Shown here piece by piece: positions 25,905 through 35,061 of a stretch of 64,000 bases of DNA. The stretch is from Saccharibacillus brassicae. GTDB taxonomy: Bacteria; Bacillota; Bacilli; Paenibacillales; Paenibacillaceae. Each line of letters opens with the position of its first letter. Within the stretch, counting starts at the first letter, position 1. Made by a program: the position numbers and the translations under genes. The DNA is taken from positions 5,024,501-5,088,500 of the forward strand of contig NZ_CP041217.1 in assembly GCF_006542275.1 (NCBI RefSeq). The letters run 5' to 3'. The notes under the pieces are model-generated. The model made no database searches, was not told where the DNA came from, and saw only the letters and a program-made list of their open reading frames with translations.

Positions 25905-25948
25905 ACGGTCCGCTTTACGGTTCTAATCCGGAAGCGGGCCGTTTTTTT
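25905..25948 (+). terminator. rho-independent terminator after treP
   Basis: ACGGTCCGCTT (25905-25915) pairs with AAGCGGGCCGT with one G-U pair, followed by seven T. It separates treAP from treR, so treR may depend on read-through or on its own promoter. Confidence 0.88.
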
Positions 25949-26011
25949 ATGCCGAACCGTCGTTTTTGCTTTTTCACAAAATCCCCCGTAAAATGGGTCA
26001 CGGTGATCAAT

Positions 26012-26737
26012 ATGAATAAAAATATCTTTTCGCAAATTTATGGCGATTATACGCAGCGGATCGAGACGGGTCTGCTCAAGACCGGCGTTAAGCTGCCTTC
26101 CGAACACGAGATCGCGGAAGAATACGGCACGTCGAGAGAGACCGTTCGCAAAGCGCTGCATCTGCTGTCGCAAAACGGCTATATCCACAAAATCAGGGGC
26201 AAAGGTTCGTTCGTGCTCGACATGAACCGGATGGAATTTCCGATCTCCGGCCTCGTGAGCTTCAAGGAGCTGTCGGAACGTCTCGGACGTACCGTGCGTA
26301 CGCTCGTGCACGAGACGGCCTGCGTGCCGTGCCCGAGAAACGTGGCGCGCCAACTGCAAATTGCGGAGCAGGAACCGATCTGGAAAGTCGTCCGCGCCCG
26401 GGAGATCGAAGGGGAAAAAGTCATTTTGGACAAAGATTATTTTCTCGCTTCCGTCATCCCCGAGCTGACCGAGGAGATTGCGAGCCAATCGATCTACGCG
26501 TATCTGGAAGGCCAACTGTCGCTCAAGATCGCCTATGCCAAAAAAGAAATTTCGGTGGAACAAGTGTCGGACGAAGACAAGCGGCTGCTGGACCTGGCCC
26601 GCGATACGCATATCGTCGTCGTCCGCAACTACGTGCATCTGGAAGACACGACGCTGTTCCAGTACACGGAATCCCGGCATCGGCTGGACAAGTTCCAGTT
26701 CGTCGATTTCGCGCGGCGGGTGCAGGCGGAGGAGTGA
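26012..26737 (+). CDS. treR: GntR-family trehalose operon repressor
   Basis: A 241-residue GntR/HutC-subfamily repressor: winged helix-turn-helix (~1-70, VKLPSEHEIAEEYGTSRETV) and a UTRA effector domain (~95-235, EPIWKVVRAREIEGEKVILD). In Bacillus TreR, trehalose-6-phosphate releases the repressor from TTGTATATACAA-type operators, and two such sites precede treA here. Start 26012 (MNKNIFSQIY) has GGTGATC 4 nt upstream and gives the usual family length. It is followed by its own terminator. Confidence 0.9.
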   Translation: MNKNIFSQIYGDYTQRIETGLLKTGVKLPSEHEIAEEYGTSRETVRKALHLLSQNGYIHKIRGKGSFVLDMNRMEFPISGLVSFKELSERLGRTVRTLVHETACVPCPRNVARQLQIAEQEPIWKVVRAREIEGEKVILDKDYFLASVIPELTEEIASQSIYAYLEGQLSLKIAYAKKEISVEQVSDEDKRLLDLARDTHIVVVRNYVHLEDTTLFQYTESRHRLDKFQFVDFARRVQAEE

Positions 26738-26785
26738 GAGCGTTCGGGATTCAGACCGGTCGTGCTGGTGAAAAGAAGTCGGAGG

Positions 26786-26817
26786 AGCCTTTCCCGTTTA
26801 TGGGGAAGGCTTTTTTT
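26786..26817 (+). terminator. rho-independent terminator after treR
   Basis: AGCCTTTCCC (26786-26795) pairs with GGGGAAGGCT (26802-26811) with one G-U pair, then seven T. Confidence 0.9.
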
Positions 26818-26841
26818 GCCGTGAAAAAAGAACGGACTGCC

Positions 26842-26894
26842 TTGACAGATCAGGATTACAAATGTAATACTGGTCTCTAGATTACAAGTGTAGT
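26842..26894 (+). promoter_or_regulatory. BlaI-type promoter/operator region
   Basis: TTGACA (26842-26847), a 17-nt spacer and TAATAC (26865-26870) form a sigma-A promoter. Two operator-like dyads of the TACA-nn-TGTA type, known for BlaI/MecI sites, are present: ATTACAAATGTAAT (26855-26868) across the spacer and -10, and ATTACAAGTGTAGT (26881-26894). Their centres are 26 bp apart. This predicts autoregulation by the downstream BlaI-like protein. Confidence 0.87.
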
Positions 26895-26919
26895 CATGAG
26901 TGGACGAGGAGGAACAGAC

Positions 26920-27297
26920 ATGGAACAGGCTATCCCCAACATTTCGGACGCGGAATGGGAGATCATGAAAATTTTGTGGGCCGGGTCGCCGCGAACGGCA
27001 AACGAGATCATCGAAGCGCTGGAAGGCAGCCGCAGCTGGAATCCCAAAACGGTCCGCACCCTGATCAAGCGCCTGACCGGGAAGAACGCGATCGGCTACA
27101 CGCAGGAAGGGCGCATCTACGCCTACTATCCGAAAGTGCAGGAAGAAGAATGCGTGCGCTCGGAGACGAATTCGTTTCTCAAGCGCGTGTACGGCGGCAC
27201 GATGCGGCCGATGCTGGCGCATTTTCTGCGCGACGAGAAGCTGACGAAGGAAGACATCGACGAGCTGCGCAAAATACTGGACGAGCGAAAGGACTGA
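26920..27297 (+). CDS. BlaI/MecI/CopY-family repressor
   Basis: A 125-residue winged-helix repressor (SDAEWEIMKILWAGSPRTANEI; NPKTVRTLIKRLTGKNAIGY) with a C-terminal dimerisation helix region. Family members repress from TACA-nn-TGTA dyads and are cleaved or released when the partner BlaR1-type protease senses a signal. GAGGAGG lies 7 nt before the ATG. The BlaR1-like gene follows 5 bp later. No beta-lactamase gene is nearby, so the inducing signal is unclear. Confidence 0.9.
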   Translation: MEQAIPNISDAEWEIMKILWAGSPRTANEIIEALEGSRSWNPKTVRTLIKRLTGKNAIGYTQEGRIYAYYPKVQEEECVRSETNSFLKRVYGGTMRPMLAHFLRDEKLTKEDIDELRKILDERKD

Positions 27298-27302
27298 ATG
27301 CC

Positions 27303-29837
27303 GTGCTGAACGCACTGGGAGAACTGTTCCGACAGGTACTGCTGCTGTCGGCGGCCGCAAGCGTCACGGCGCTGCTGATCCTGCTTGTGCGGATACCGCT
27401 CAAGAACCGGCTGCATCCGCGCTGGATCTATCTGCTCTGGAGCCTGCTGCTGCTCCGGCTGCTGCTGCCCTGGACGCCGGAAAGCCCGATCAGCGTCTAT
27501 AACTGGCTGCCGGGGCTGGCGCAGGCCGGCCCGGACCGCTATGCGGCGTCATCGTCGCCGGAGACGGCGTCGACAGCGGCGGACAACCCGGATTATATCC
27601 CGGGAGAAGCGGAGTCCGACGTCTCTGCGGACTCCGCCGCGCTGGCGGACGGGGGAAGCCCGGCTGCGCGGTCCGCCGGCGAACCGGCGGATGGCGGCAG
27701 CGAAAGCGGCGCAGCGGGAAGTTCAGGCGGCCCCGCTGCCTCGGCACAGCCAGGCGGCGCCGGCGAACCGGGAGCCGCCGCGGACGGCTCGGTCCCGGGC
27801 GGCGAAGCCGGCGGTGCCGGCAGCGCGGGACCGGAAGCTGCGCCCGGCAGCGGCGAAGCGCCGTCGCGCCCGGCGGCTGCGCCCGGCGAAGTCGCCGCGC
27901 CGCCGGCGACCGCAGGCCCCGCCGCAGCTTCGGCGGCGGACGACCGCGGCGGCCTGGGCCGCGCGCTGCTGCAGGGCTTCGCCCTGCTGTGGCTGCTCGG
28001 CGCAGCCGCGGCGCTTGCCTTCGGCCTAAGCGCCCACGCGCGCTTCGCCGCGCGGCTGCGGCAGGATTCCGCCGCCCCGCCGCCGGAGGCGGAGCGCCTG
28101 CTGCAGACCTGCCGGCGCGAGATGCGGCTGCGCCGTCCGGTGCGGCTTGAAGTCACCGGGCAGGTCGGCGTGCCGACGCTGCTCGGCGCCGTGCGTCCGC
28201 GGCTGCTTCTGCCGCCCCAAGTGCTGACGGAGCTGGACGAGTCCCAGCTCCGCCACGTCATGCTGCATGAATTGGCGCATGCCAAAAGACTGGACGTGCC
28301 CGTGAACCTGCTGGCCGCGCTGCTGACGGCGCTGCATCTGTTCAATCCGCTGCTGGCGTACGCGTTTCGCCGAATGCGCGAAGATCAGGAAGTCGCCTGC
28401 GACGCGCTGGCGATGAAGAGACTTGAGCCGGACGAACGCCTCGCGTACGGACGCACGATTGTACGGCTGCTCGACTCGATGGCAGTTTCGGCGCCCCTGC
28501 CGGGTGCCGTCGGGCTGTCGGGCGGCAAGACCGAAATCAAAAGGAGGTTGATTCTGATCGCTACGCCGCGTACCCAAACTTATCGCAGCGCGATCGTCGG
28601 CGCCGCCGTCATGCTGCTGCTGGGCGGCTGCACGTTGACAGGCGCGAAGTGGACCGAGCCGTCGGCGCCGACCGCCGCGGCCGGCGACTCTGCGCTGCCT
28701 GGCGCACAGCTCCCCGGTACGGACGCCAATTCGGCCGTCGTTCCTCTCAATGATCCCGCCGAGACGCTGCTGATCGAAGAGAACAGTATTCGCGTCACGT
28801 CGCGCGAGACGTCGGAAGGCGGACAGGCGCGCCTGATCCATGTAGGCTTGATCAACGGCGATCAAGCTCGGGGACGTTCCTATCTCTGGGATTCGTCCAA
28901 CGATCCCGGTCATCCGCCGCGCGCCGATTGGGCCGACGTGAACGACGACGGCATCAAGGAAATCGTGCTTATTCTGGATGTCGGTTCGATTACCGGACAG
29001 GAGCTGGAACATATCCATGTGCTGGACCCGTATACGCTGGAAGAACTCGACGTAGCGGATTATCGGGATTTTCGGAACAACAGGTTCACGATCCGTCCCG
29101 TACTCGACTACGGAGGCCGTCTCTACGTGGAGGCCGGTCTGAACGGACGTTACCTGACCCGCGCGTACGACAACGATGAAACGCAAGAGGATTCGGATCT
29201 GCATTATCCCGGCGTCGCCAAGTACGAAATCGTACGCGACCGGATCGTGGCCCATGCCTACGGCAAATTGTCGGATACGAAATTCCCTGTCCGATTGACG
29301 GTCACGTACGGTCCCGACCTGAAGCCGGCCGATACCGTCATGTATCCGACAGGCGACGTGGCTCCTCCTTTTACACAGCAAGAAATCCGGGAACGGATAG
29401 ACGGGCGGCTGGATACAGCGCAGAGGGACATGATCGAGCAGGGCGGTCTGTACGTCTTCGAGGAAGCCGATGCTGCGGACTCTGCCGCGCTGACGTTGAA
29501 TTACGCGGTCAATCCGGATACCGGCACGATTTTCGACGCCGCCAAGGGAGGACCGATCGGTACGCTTGCCGTAATCGACGACTCGCCGCCGCCGGATCTG
29601 TACGACGGTGCGCTGCCGGACCTTTCCGATCTGTACGACGAAGCTTACGAGACAAAGATCAAGCGGCTGCTGCAGCCGATTCTGACCGCTTCCAGGCTAA
29701 AAAAAGACGGGGAAGACTGGGTCGCCGGCTATGCCGGAGACGGAACCGTGCTCGTGAACGTATTGCTCGGCGGAGACAAGCTGACGATCAAAGCCGACCT
29801 GTTCACGGGCATGTGGGAAAAAGTCCACACCGAATAA
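27303..29837 (+). CDS. BlaR1-type M56 membrane protease with atypical sensor region
   Basis: An 844-residue M56 metallopeptidase. Two membrane segments at the N-terminus (~13-56) are followed by a long Ala/Gly/Pro/Ser-rich linker (~78-217). Then come a third segment (~222-242), the zinc protease site H322-E-L-A-H326 with EDQEVACDAL downstream, and a fourth segment (~429-445). The outer C-terminal ~400 residues lack a recognisable penicillin-binding motif; they include WADVNDDGIKEIVLILD, reminiscent of VCBS/integrin-like calcium-binding repeats. The start is GTG 27303, 10 nt after AAGGA. It should cleave or inactivate the adjacent BlaI-like repressor. Confidence 0.87.
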   Translation: MLNALGELFRQVLLLSAAASVTALLILLVRIPLKNRLHPRWIYLLWSLLLLRLLLPWTPESPISVYNWLPGLAQAGPDRYAASSSPETASTAADNPDYIPGEAESDVSADSAALADGGSPAARSAGEPADGGSESGAAGSSGGPAASAQPGGAGEPGAAADGSVPGGEAGGAGSAGPEAAPGSGEAPSRPAAAPGEVAAPPATAGPAAASAADDRGGLGRALLQGFALLWLLGAAAALAFGLSAHARFAARLRQDSAAPPPEAERLLQTCRREMRLRRPVRLEVTGQVGVPTLLGAVRPRLLLPPQVLTELDESQLRHVMLHELAHAKRLDVPVNLLAALLTALHLFNPLLAYAFRRMREDQEVACDALAMKRLEPDERLAYGRTIVRLLDSMAVSAPLPGAVGLSGGKTEIKRRLILIATPRTQTYRSAIVGAAVMLLLGGCTLTGAKWTEPSAPTAAAGDSALPGAQLPGTDANSAVVPLNDPAETLLIEENSIRVTSRETSEGGQARLIHVGLINGDQARGRSYLWDSSNDPGHPPRADWADVNDDGIKEIVLILDVGSITGQELEHIHVLDPYTLEELDVADYRDFRNNRFTIRPVLDYGGRLYVEAGLNGRYLTRAYDNDETQEDSDLHYPGVAKYEIVRDRIVAHAYGKLSDTKFPVRLTVTYGPDLKPADTVMYPTGDVAPPFTQQEIRERIDGRLDTAQRDMIEQGGLYVFEEADAADSAALTLNYAVNPDTGTIFDAAKGGPIGTLAVIDDSPPPDLYDGALPDLSDLYDEAYETKIKRLLQPILTASRLKKDGEDWVAGYAGDGTVLVNVLLGGDKLTIKADLFTGMWEKVHTE

Positions 29838-29909
29838 CCGGCGAAGATGGCTGATCGAACGTAATATGCAGCTCGTTTACTTCAAACAAAACAACCGGAT
29901 TTACGAAAA

Positions 29910-29943
29910 AACCAGTCTTCCAAACGGAAGGCCGGTTTTTTTT
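29910..29943 (+). terminator. rho-independent terminator
   Basis: AACCAGTCTTCC pairs imperfectly with GGAAGGCCGGTT around AAAC, followed by eight T. It closes the BlaI/BlaR1-like operon. Downstream, the base composition becomes markedly AT-rich. Confidence 0.85.
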
Positions 29944-30098
29944 GGCTATGAAATTTTATTATTTAATTTTTAAATTTTAACAAAAACAAATAAAAATAAT
30001 AGAACGAAGTTAAAGATTCGGCATTAATCTAACATCGTTCTCATCATAAAAAGGATCAAAACTTTTATAAAAATCAATCGATAAGTGAGGGGTAAAAA

Positions 30099-33000
30099 AT
30101 GTACAGGCTCAAAGGATTCAAAGTTTTTTTGGCGCTGATTGTTTTAGCTTCCGTTTTTGAACTCCACTTCTTCAACTTTCGGCAGCATGCTGAAGCTTCG
30201 ACCCCCAAGCCATTCAAGATCGCCATTTTGCCGGACACTCAAATGTATGCCCGCTACAAAGCGGAAATTTTCAATGCACAGACCGAATGGATCAGGCAGT
30301 ACCGATATAGCGAGAATATTGCTTTTACGACTCATCTCGGAGACATTGTGGACCAAAGTGATAAAGAAGAACAATGGATCAATGCGGACAAAGCGATGAG
30401 AACTCTGGATGACGCCAAAATCCCCTATGGATACGTAGCCGGAAATCATGATATCCAGGAGCGGGCAGATGATGATAAGCGTAACGACCGCGATAAGTGG
30501 AATACGCTGTTTTTGAAATATTTCAAACCGGCGAGCCGGATGGCTAACAAAGATTATTCCGGTTTTGGAGGGGCCTCTCCAAGCGGATACAGCTCTTATT
30601 ATACATTCGACGGTGCAGGCAAAAAGTTTTTGGTGTTGTGCCTGGATTGGCGAGCCGGAGACACGACCCTTTCATGGGCGAATGAAATATTGAACAAGAA
30701 CCCCGCTTTACCTACGATTCTGGTCACTCATCAAATGTTGAATACGAGTTCGGACGGTAAAACTGCCATTATGACGGATAACGGACAGAAAATGTGGGAC
30801 CGGCTCGTCAAAGGAAATGATCAGATTTTCCTGACTTTAAGCGGTCATCATCACGGTTCTGCCCATATGGTCAGAAAAAACGATCAAGGGCGCGATGTAC
30901 TGATGTCTCTTATCGATTATCAGGGCTACTACATGGGCGGTAACGGGGTCATGCGTACACTGAACTTTGATTTGGAAGCCGGGACGATCGCAGCCAGAAC
31001 TTTTTCGCCCTGGGTGATGAACATCCCGCAAAGCCAACGAGACAAAACTTACGATGTGGAAGAAATCAAAGACGAGAATAACGCGTTCACGATCAAGATG
31101 GATTTCAAAGAACGATTCAAAGGGATCTGGGACTCGCAAAACGTGCTTCCTCAAGCGGCCCCTGTTACTTTTAGCGCCAGTGAAGGCAAAACGCTGCATG
31201 CCCAACTGAAAGCGGCAGATGCCAACTCGGATTCATTGATCTATTCCATTACGGCTCAACCCAAGCTTGGGCAGGTGAAAATGACGGATCAGACCGCCGG
31301 AACGTTTGCCTATACCCCGAACGCCGGACAATCAGGGACAGACACCTTCACCTTCAAAGTAAGCGACGGATTCGGCGATTCTATAGAAACGGAAGCGACG
31401 ATTAAAGTCCGTAAAGCTGCCGCGGGAAATGGAGAACTTGCCCATTGGCTGTTCCAAAAGCCGTCAGACGGTACATTCAATGTGAAAGATATAACGGGCA
31501 ACGGAAACGACTTGTATCTGGTGAACACGGGGAAGGAAGATGTAAAAGACATTTACGTCGATTGGTCATCCGATCATTCCATGCTGTCCAAAAGCAGCGG
31601 GAGTATCGAGTTTGCTTCGGCCGGTAAAAGTCCCAAAGAATTGTCTTATTTGCGTACTCGTGACGAAGCTTCCTTAAACAAAGAAGAGTTTCGTAAAGGT
31701 TATACGGTCGAAGCGTTTTTCCGGATTAGAGAAAATTTCGATGCTGCCAAAAACGGGTGGATGAGCATGCTGGCCCGTGGAGCAAGTGGAAGAAACGCCG
31801 GGAAATCGGATGGTGAATCCCAAGAACCGATAGCCACTTTGTCCATTTCCACCTTAAAAGAATTGCAGTGGGCTTCTTATCCGACGAATCAAAATACGAT
31901 GAAAACAAGCTGGTCGGGAGAACAATTTTTCAACTGGATTCACGTAGCCGTAGTCAACGATACCCGTTCCACCAAAATGTATGTGAATGGCTCACCGGTT
32001 CTGCGCAACGACGAAGGCGGGGGAGGAGAATCGCTTGGCATTGCGGCCGCAAAGATCGACGGCAAATATGCGCCCTGGATTGTCGGAGGCAAACAATACA
32101 ACAATGTATTTGAAAAAGGATTCAACGGATGGATCAGCGAAATGCGAATCACCGATCATGCGTTGGATTTTTCCGAGTTTTTGATCAATGAAAATGAGCC
32201 GCCGGTCACGAAAAACAGGGAAGTCACGACCGATCAAAATACGCCTTACACACAAAAACTTGAAGGCTCGGATCCGGATGCCGGCTTGCTGACCTACAGT
32301 ATTGTAGCTCAACCAAACTTTGGCAAAGTGGAGTTGAATGGGCAAACAGGAGAGTTTACCTACACGCCCAACCTTGATTACAAAGGGACGGACCGTTTTA
32401 CGTATCGGGCTTACGATGGGAAAACGTATTCTAATGAATCGGAAGTAAAAATAACAATAAACGGAAACACCGCCCCTCAAGCGTATGACGATACTTTCCA
32501 AGTCGATCTGCAGCAAAACGTACAAGGTACGCTAAGAGCAGCGGATACAGAAAAAGACAAGCTGGTTTACGAAATATTGAAGCAGCCCGCAAAAGGGATA
32601 TTGAAGTTAACGAATGCCTCTACCGGACAATTCTCCTATACACCTGATCCGAACGAATCGGGCATCGATTATTTCACCTTCCAGGTTACCGATGGCAAGA
32701 ACAAATCTACGGAGGCGACAATTATTATAGAAATCGGCTCTGCATCCCGCAGCGAGCTGGATTGGAAAATCTCGAATTTGGAATATGACATAGCCGAAAA
32801 TCAGGTATTGGAAGGAACCGTTTCCGATTCGGTCTACAATCGAAGGTTGAAAAACATTCAGAAGATTGAACTTTTGAGGCTTCCGGAGAACGGAACGGTT
32901 ACGGTCACCGACCAGACTTACGGAAATTTTGTATACACCCCGCATCCGGGGACAAGCGGATTGGATCTGTTTACGTTTCGTATCGGGGACGGACAGAAAA

Positions 33001-34046
33001 TAAGTAAAGAAGGCATCGTATTCATCCGTGTTCGAGCGAAAACAAAGCTGCAAGTCACCCCTCTCAATCTGCAAACGACGATGAATCGAACCGTGCAAGG
33101 GCGGATGGAGGTTAGCGGAACAAAACCAAGCGAGATTCTGTACAGCGTGGTGGAACAGCCGAAATCAGGTAAATTAACCGTGACCGACTCTGTCTATGGC
33201 ACTTTTATGTACGAACCCAATCAAGGATTTGTCGGAAATGATACATTTACTTACAAAGCGGCAGCTGGAGGAAAAGTTTCGGAGATCGGACAGGTCCGTA
33301 TTCGGATTACAGATCCGAGGATTCCTCCAACAGAGAGTGTCCCGTTTGTTGATCCTCCGCCCAACCAAGAAAGACCAAACGTTCCAAGCGTCGAAAAAAA
33401 ACCTGAAGCCAGCAAAGATGGGGAGAAAGAGTCAGACGCTGCATCGGAAAACGAAACGCCTGTGCAAGAACCGAAAACGCCGCAGCCAACAATTTCCCCG
33501 ACGATTCCTGCTGCACCTTTTAAAGATGTAAGCGGACATTGGGCTCAAACGGCAATCGAACGAATTCATGCCGCAGGAATGATTAAGGGATATTCGAACG
33601 ATACCTTCAGGCCTGACCTGAAAATGACACGTGCAGAGTTTGTCACGCTCTTGCTGCGCGGACTCGGACAAGAAGCGTCTACAAACAACCCGATATTCAA
33701 AGACATGCAGGGGCATTGGGCCAAGGAAGGGGTACAAAAAGCGGTTGAACTGGGTATCGTTGAAGGAAAGGGAGGATCATTATTTGATCCGCAGCGGTTG
33801 ATTTCGCGAGAGGAGGCTGCGGTCATGATTGCTCGGGGAGTGAAGATTCCTGCTTCTGCGGAAGATACGACTTCTTTTATCGACCAATCTTCTATTTCAA
33901 AGTGGGCCGTTTCGTCCGTGGATGCCTTGGCAAATCACCAAATCATTCTGGGATCCGAGAACCGGTCGTTTCTGCCGGCCAAGTCTATAAGTCGAGCGGA
34001 AGCCGCTGTCCTTTTGTCCAGACTCATAGATAAGAATTTGCTGTAA
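30099..34046 (+). CDS. SLH-anchored surface metallophosphoesterase
   Basis: A 1315-residue secreted, cell-wall-bound phosphoesterase. Order: signal peptide (~1-33), calcineurin-like domain (~38-300) with metal ligands in D46 (LPDTQ), GD81-82 (HLGDIVDQ), GNHD115-118, H211 (VTHQ) and the H250 cluster (SGHHHGS), one cadherin/VCBS-like repeat (~355-440), a LamG-like concanavalin domain (~450-705), four more beta-sandwich repeats with the recurring G-x-F-x-Y-T-P-N-x-x-x-x-G-x-D-x-F-T-F pattern, a Pro/Glu-rich linker, and three SLH domains (~1140-1315). The gene is clearly AT-richer than its neighbours. GAGGGG precedes the ATG. Substrate unknown. Confidence 0.88.
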   Translation: MYRLKGFKVFLALIVLASVFELHFFNFRQHAEASTPKPFKIAILPDTQMYARYKAEIFNAQTEWIRQYRYSENIAFTTHLGDIVDQSDKEEQWINADKAMRTLDDAKIPYGYVAGNHDIQERADDDKRNDRDKWNTLFLKYFKPASRMANKDYSGFGGASPSGYSSYYTFDGAGKKFLVLCLDWRAGDTTLSWANEILNKNPALPTILVTHQMLNTSSDGKTAIMTDNGQKMWDRLVKGNDQIFLTLSGHHHGSAHMVRKNDQGRDVLMSLIDYQGYYMGGNGVMRTLNFDLEAGTIAARTFSPWVMNIPQSQRDKTYDVEEIKDENNAFTIKMDFKERFKGIWDSQNVLPQAAPVTFSASEGKTLHAQLKAADANSDSLIYSITAQPKLGQVKMTDQTAGTFAYTPNAGQSGTDTFTFKVSDGFGDSIETEATIKVRKAAAGNGELAHWLFQKPSDGTFNVKDITGNGNDLYLVNTGKEDVKDIYVDWSSDHSMLSKSSGSIEFASAGKSPKELSYLRTRDEASLNKEEFRKGYTVEAFFRIRENFDAAKNGWMSMLARGASGRNAGKSDGESQEPIATLSISTLKELQWASYPTNQNTMKTSWSGEQFFNWIHVAVVNDTRSTKMYVNGSPVLRNDEGGGGESLGIAAAKIDGKYAPWIVGGKQYNNVFEKGFNGWISEMRITDHALDFSEFLINENEPPVTKNREVTTDQNTPYTQKLEGSDPDAGLLTYSIVAQPNFGKVELNGQTGEFTYTPNLDYKGTDRFTYRAYDGKTYSNESEVKITINGNTAPQAYDDTFQVDLQQNVQGTLRAADTEKDKLVYEILKQPAKGILKLTNASTGQFSYTPDPNESGIDYFTFQVTDGKNKSTEATIIIEIGSASRSELDWKISNLEYDIAENQVLEGTVSDSVYNRRLKNIQKIELLRLPENGTVTVTDQTYGNFVYTPHPGTSGLDLFTFRIGDGQKISKEGIVFIRVRAKTKLQVTPLNLQTTMNRTVQGRMEVSGTKPSEILYSVVEQPKSGKLTVTDSVYGTFMYEPNQGFVGNDTFTYKAAAGGKVSEIGQVRIRITDPRIPPTESVPFVDPPPNQERPNVPSVEKKPEASKDGEKESDAASENETPVQEPKTPQPTISPTIPAAPFKDVSGHWAQTAIERIHAAGMIKGYSNDTFRPDLKMTRAEFVTLLLRGLGQEASTNNPIFKDMQGHWAKEGVQKAVELGIVEGKGGSLFDPQRLISREEAAVMIARGVKIPASAEDTTSFIDQSSISKWAVSSVDALANHQIILGSENRSFLPAKSISRAEAAVLLSRLIDKNLL

Positions 34047-34077
34047 TTGTTTGGTTTGGACCGTTATCCCCTCATGT

Positions 34078-34146
34078 GCACCCCGTACAATAAACATTGG
34101 AAAACCCGGTGGGTAGACCCATGAATATTGTACGGGGTGCTTTTTT
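34078..34146 (+). terminator. long-stem terminator
   Basis: A perfect 15-bp stem (GCACCCCGTACAATA at 34078-34092 with 34126-34140) encloses a 33-nt structured loop and is followed by six T. The loop is unusually large for a terminator. Confidence 0.85.
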
Positions 34147-34182
34147 CATGGCAGGAAAACAAGCCTCTGGATCACGCCGTCG

Positions 34183-35061
34183 TCAGTCCGCCGGAAGCTG
34201 CTCTTTGAGCTTCGGGAACACGTCGAGCGCGTTTTGGTAGAACACGTGATGCCAATATTTTTCCGGAATGAGATGCTTCACGAACCGGATATACGAGTCG
34301 ATCGGGATCAGCGGCCAGTCGGTGCCGAACACGAGCCGGTCGTACCGCTCCGCGAACACGATCGCCCGTTTGAAATGGTCGACGTAGGTCTGCTCGGTCA
34401 GCATGCGGGTGATTTTGTCGTCGTCGCCGACGAACCAGCCGGACAAGTCCGCGTACAGATTCGGGTTTTTCTCCAGCATGGCGGCGGTGTCCATCACCCA
34501 CGGATCGCCGAGATGGCAGATCATGAAGGTAAGGTCCCGGTGCTCAAGCAGTGCTTCTTCCATCGACAGCGGATGCGAATATTTCAGCAGCCCGCGGTCG
34601 GAGTAGGTGAGGCCGCCGTGAATGACGATCGGAAGCTTGTAGCGGGCAGCCAGCGTGTAGACCGGATCGTAGATCGGGTCGTTGACGGCAAAATGGTAAT
34701 AGCCCGCGTACAGCTTGATGCCGACCGTCTTCGGATGCTGAAGCGAACGTTCCAGCGCTTCGAGCTGGCCCGGTTCGTGCAGCGTATGCGGATTGATGCC
34801 GGCGCATTCGAACACGTTCGCCGGCAGCGTGTCGAGCGTGCCGCCTCCGAGGTCCAGTCCCATCGGATTGGCCGACGCGTGATCGGGGAACCCGCCCGGG
34901 GTCGTCTCGGTCACGCCCATGCCGACGGCGGCCACGACGCCGGCCCGGCGGAATTCTTCCGCCAGCCCTTCCGGCGTATAGCTCAGGCGCGACACGTCGG
35001 CGGCCGTCTGATGGAAACTTTCGATTTCGGAGTAATGGATATGGGCATCGATGATTTTCAT
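34183..35061 (-). CDS. amidohydrolase family protein (TIM-barrel hydrolase)
   Basis: A 292-residue amidohydrolase-2-type enzyme. Metal ligands are visible as H7 and H9 (DAHIHYSE), the histidines in IVIHGG and MICHLGDPW, and the aspartate in FGTDWPL. Members hydrolyse or decarboxylate small molecules; the substrate cannot be told. GGAGGAGA lies 7 nt before the ATG. Its start overlaps the stop of the upstream 1064-residue GNAT-fusion gene by 4 nt, so the two proteins are translationally coupled and probably work on related molecules. Confidence 0.85.
   Translation of the reverse strand: MKIIDAHIHYSEIESFHQTAADVSRLSYTPEGLAEEFRRAGVVAAVGMGVTETTPGGFPDHASANPMGLDLGGGTLDTLPANVFECAGINPHTLHEPGQLEALERSLQHPKTVGIKLYAGYYHFAVNDPIYDPVYTLAARYKLPIVIHGGLTYSDRGLLKYSHPLSMEEALLEHRDLTFMICHLGDPWVMDTAAMLEKNPNLYADLSGWFVGDDDKITRMLTEQTYVDHFKRAIVFAERYDRLVFGTDWPLIPIDSYIRFVKHLIPEKYWHHVFYQNALDVFPKLKEQLPAD

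Noticed and set aside
25918-25933. tRNA-like GGTTCTAATCC motif
   Set aside because: It lies inside the treP terminator; no acceptor stem or other arms can be formed.
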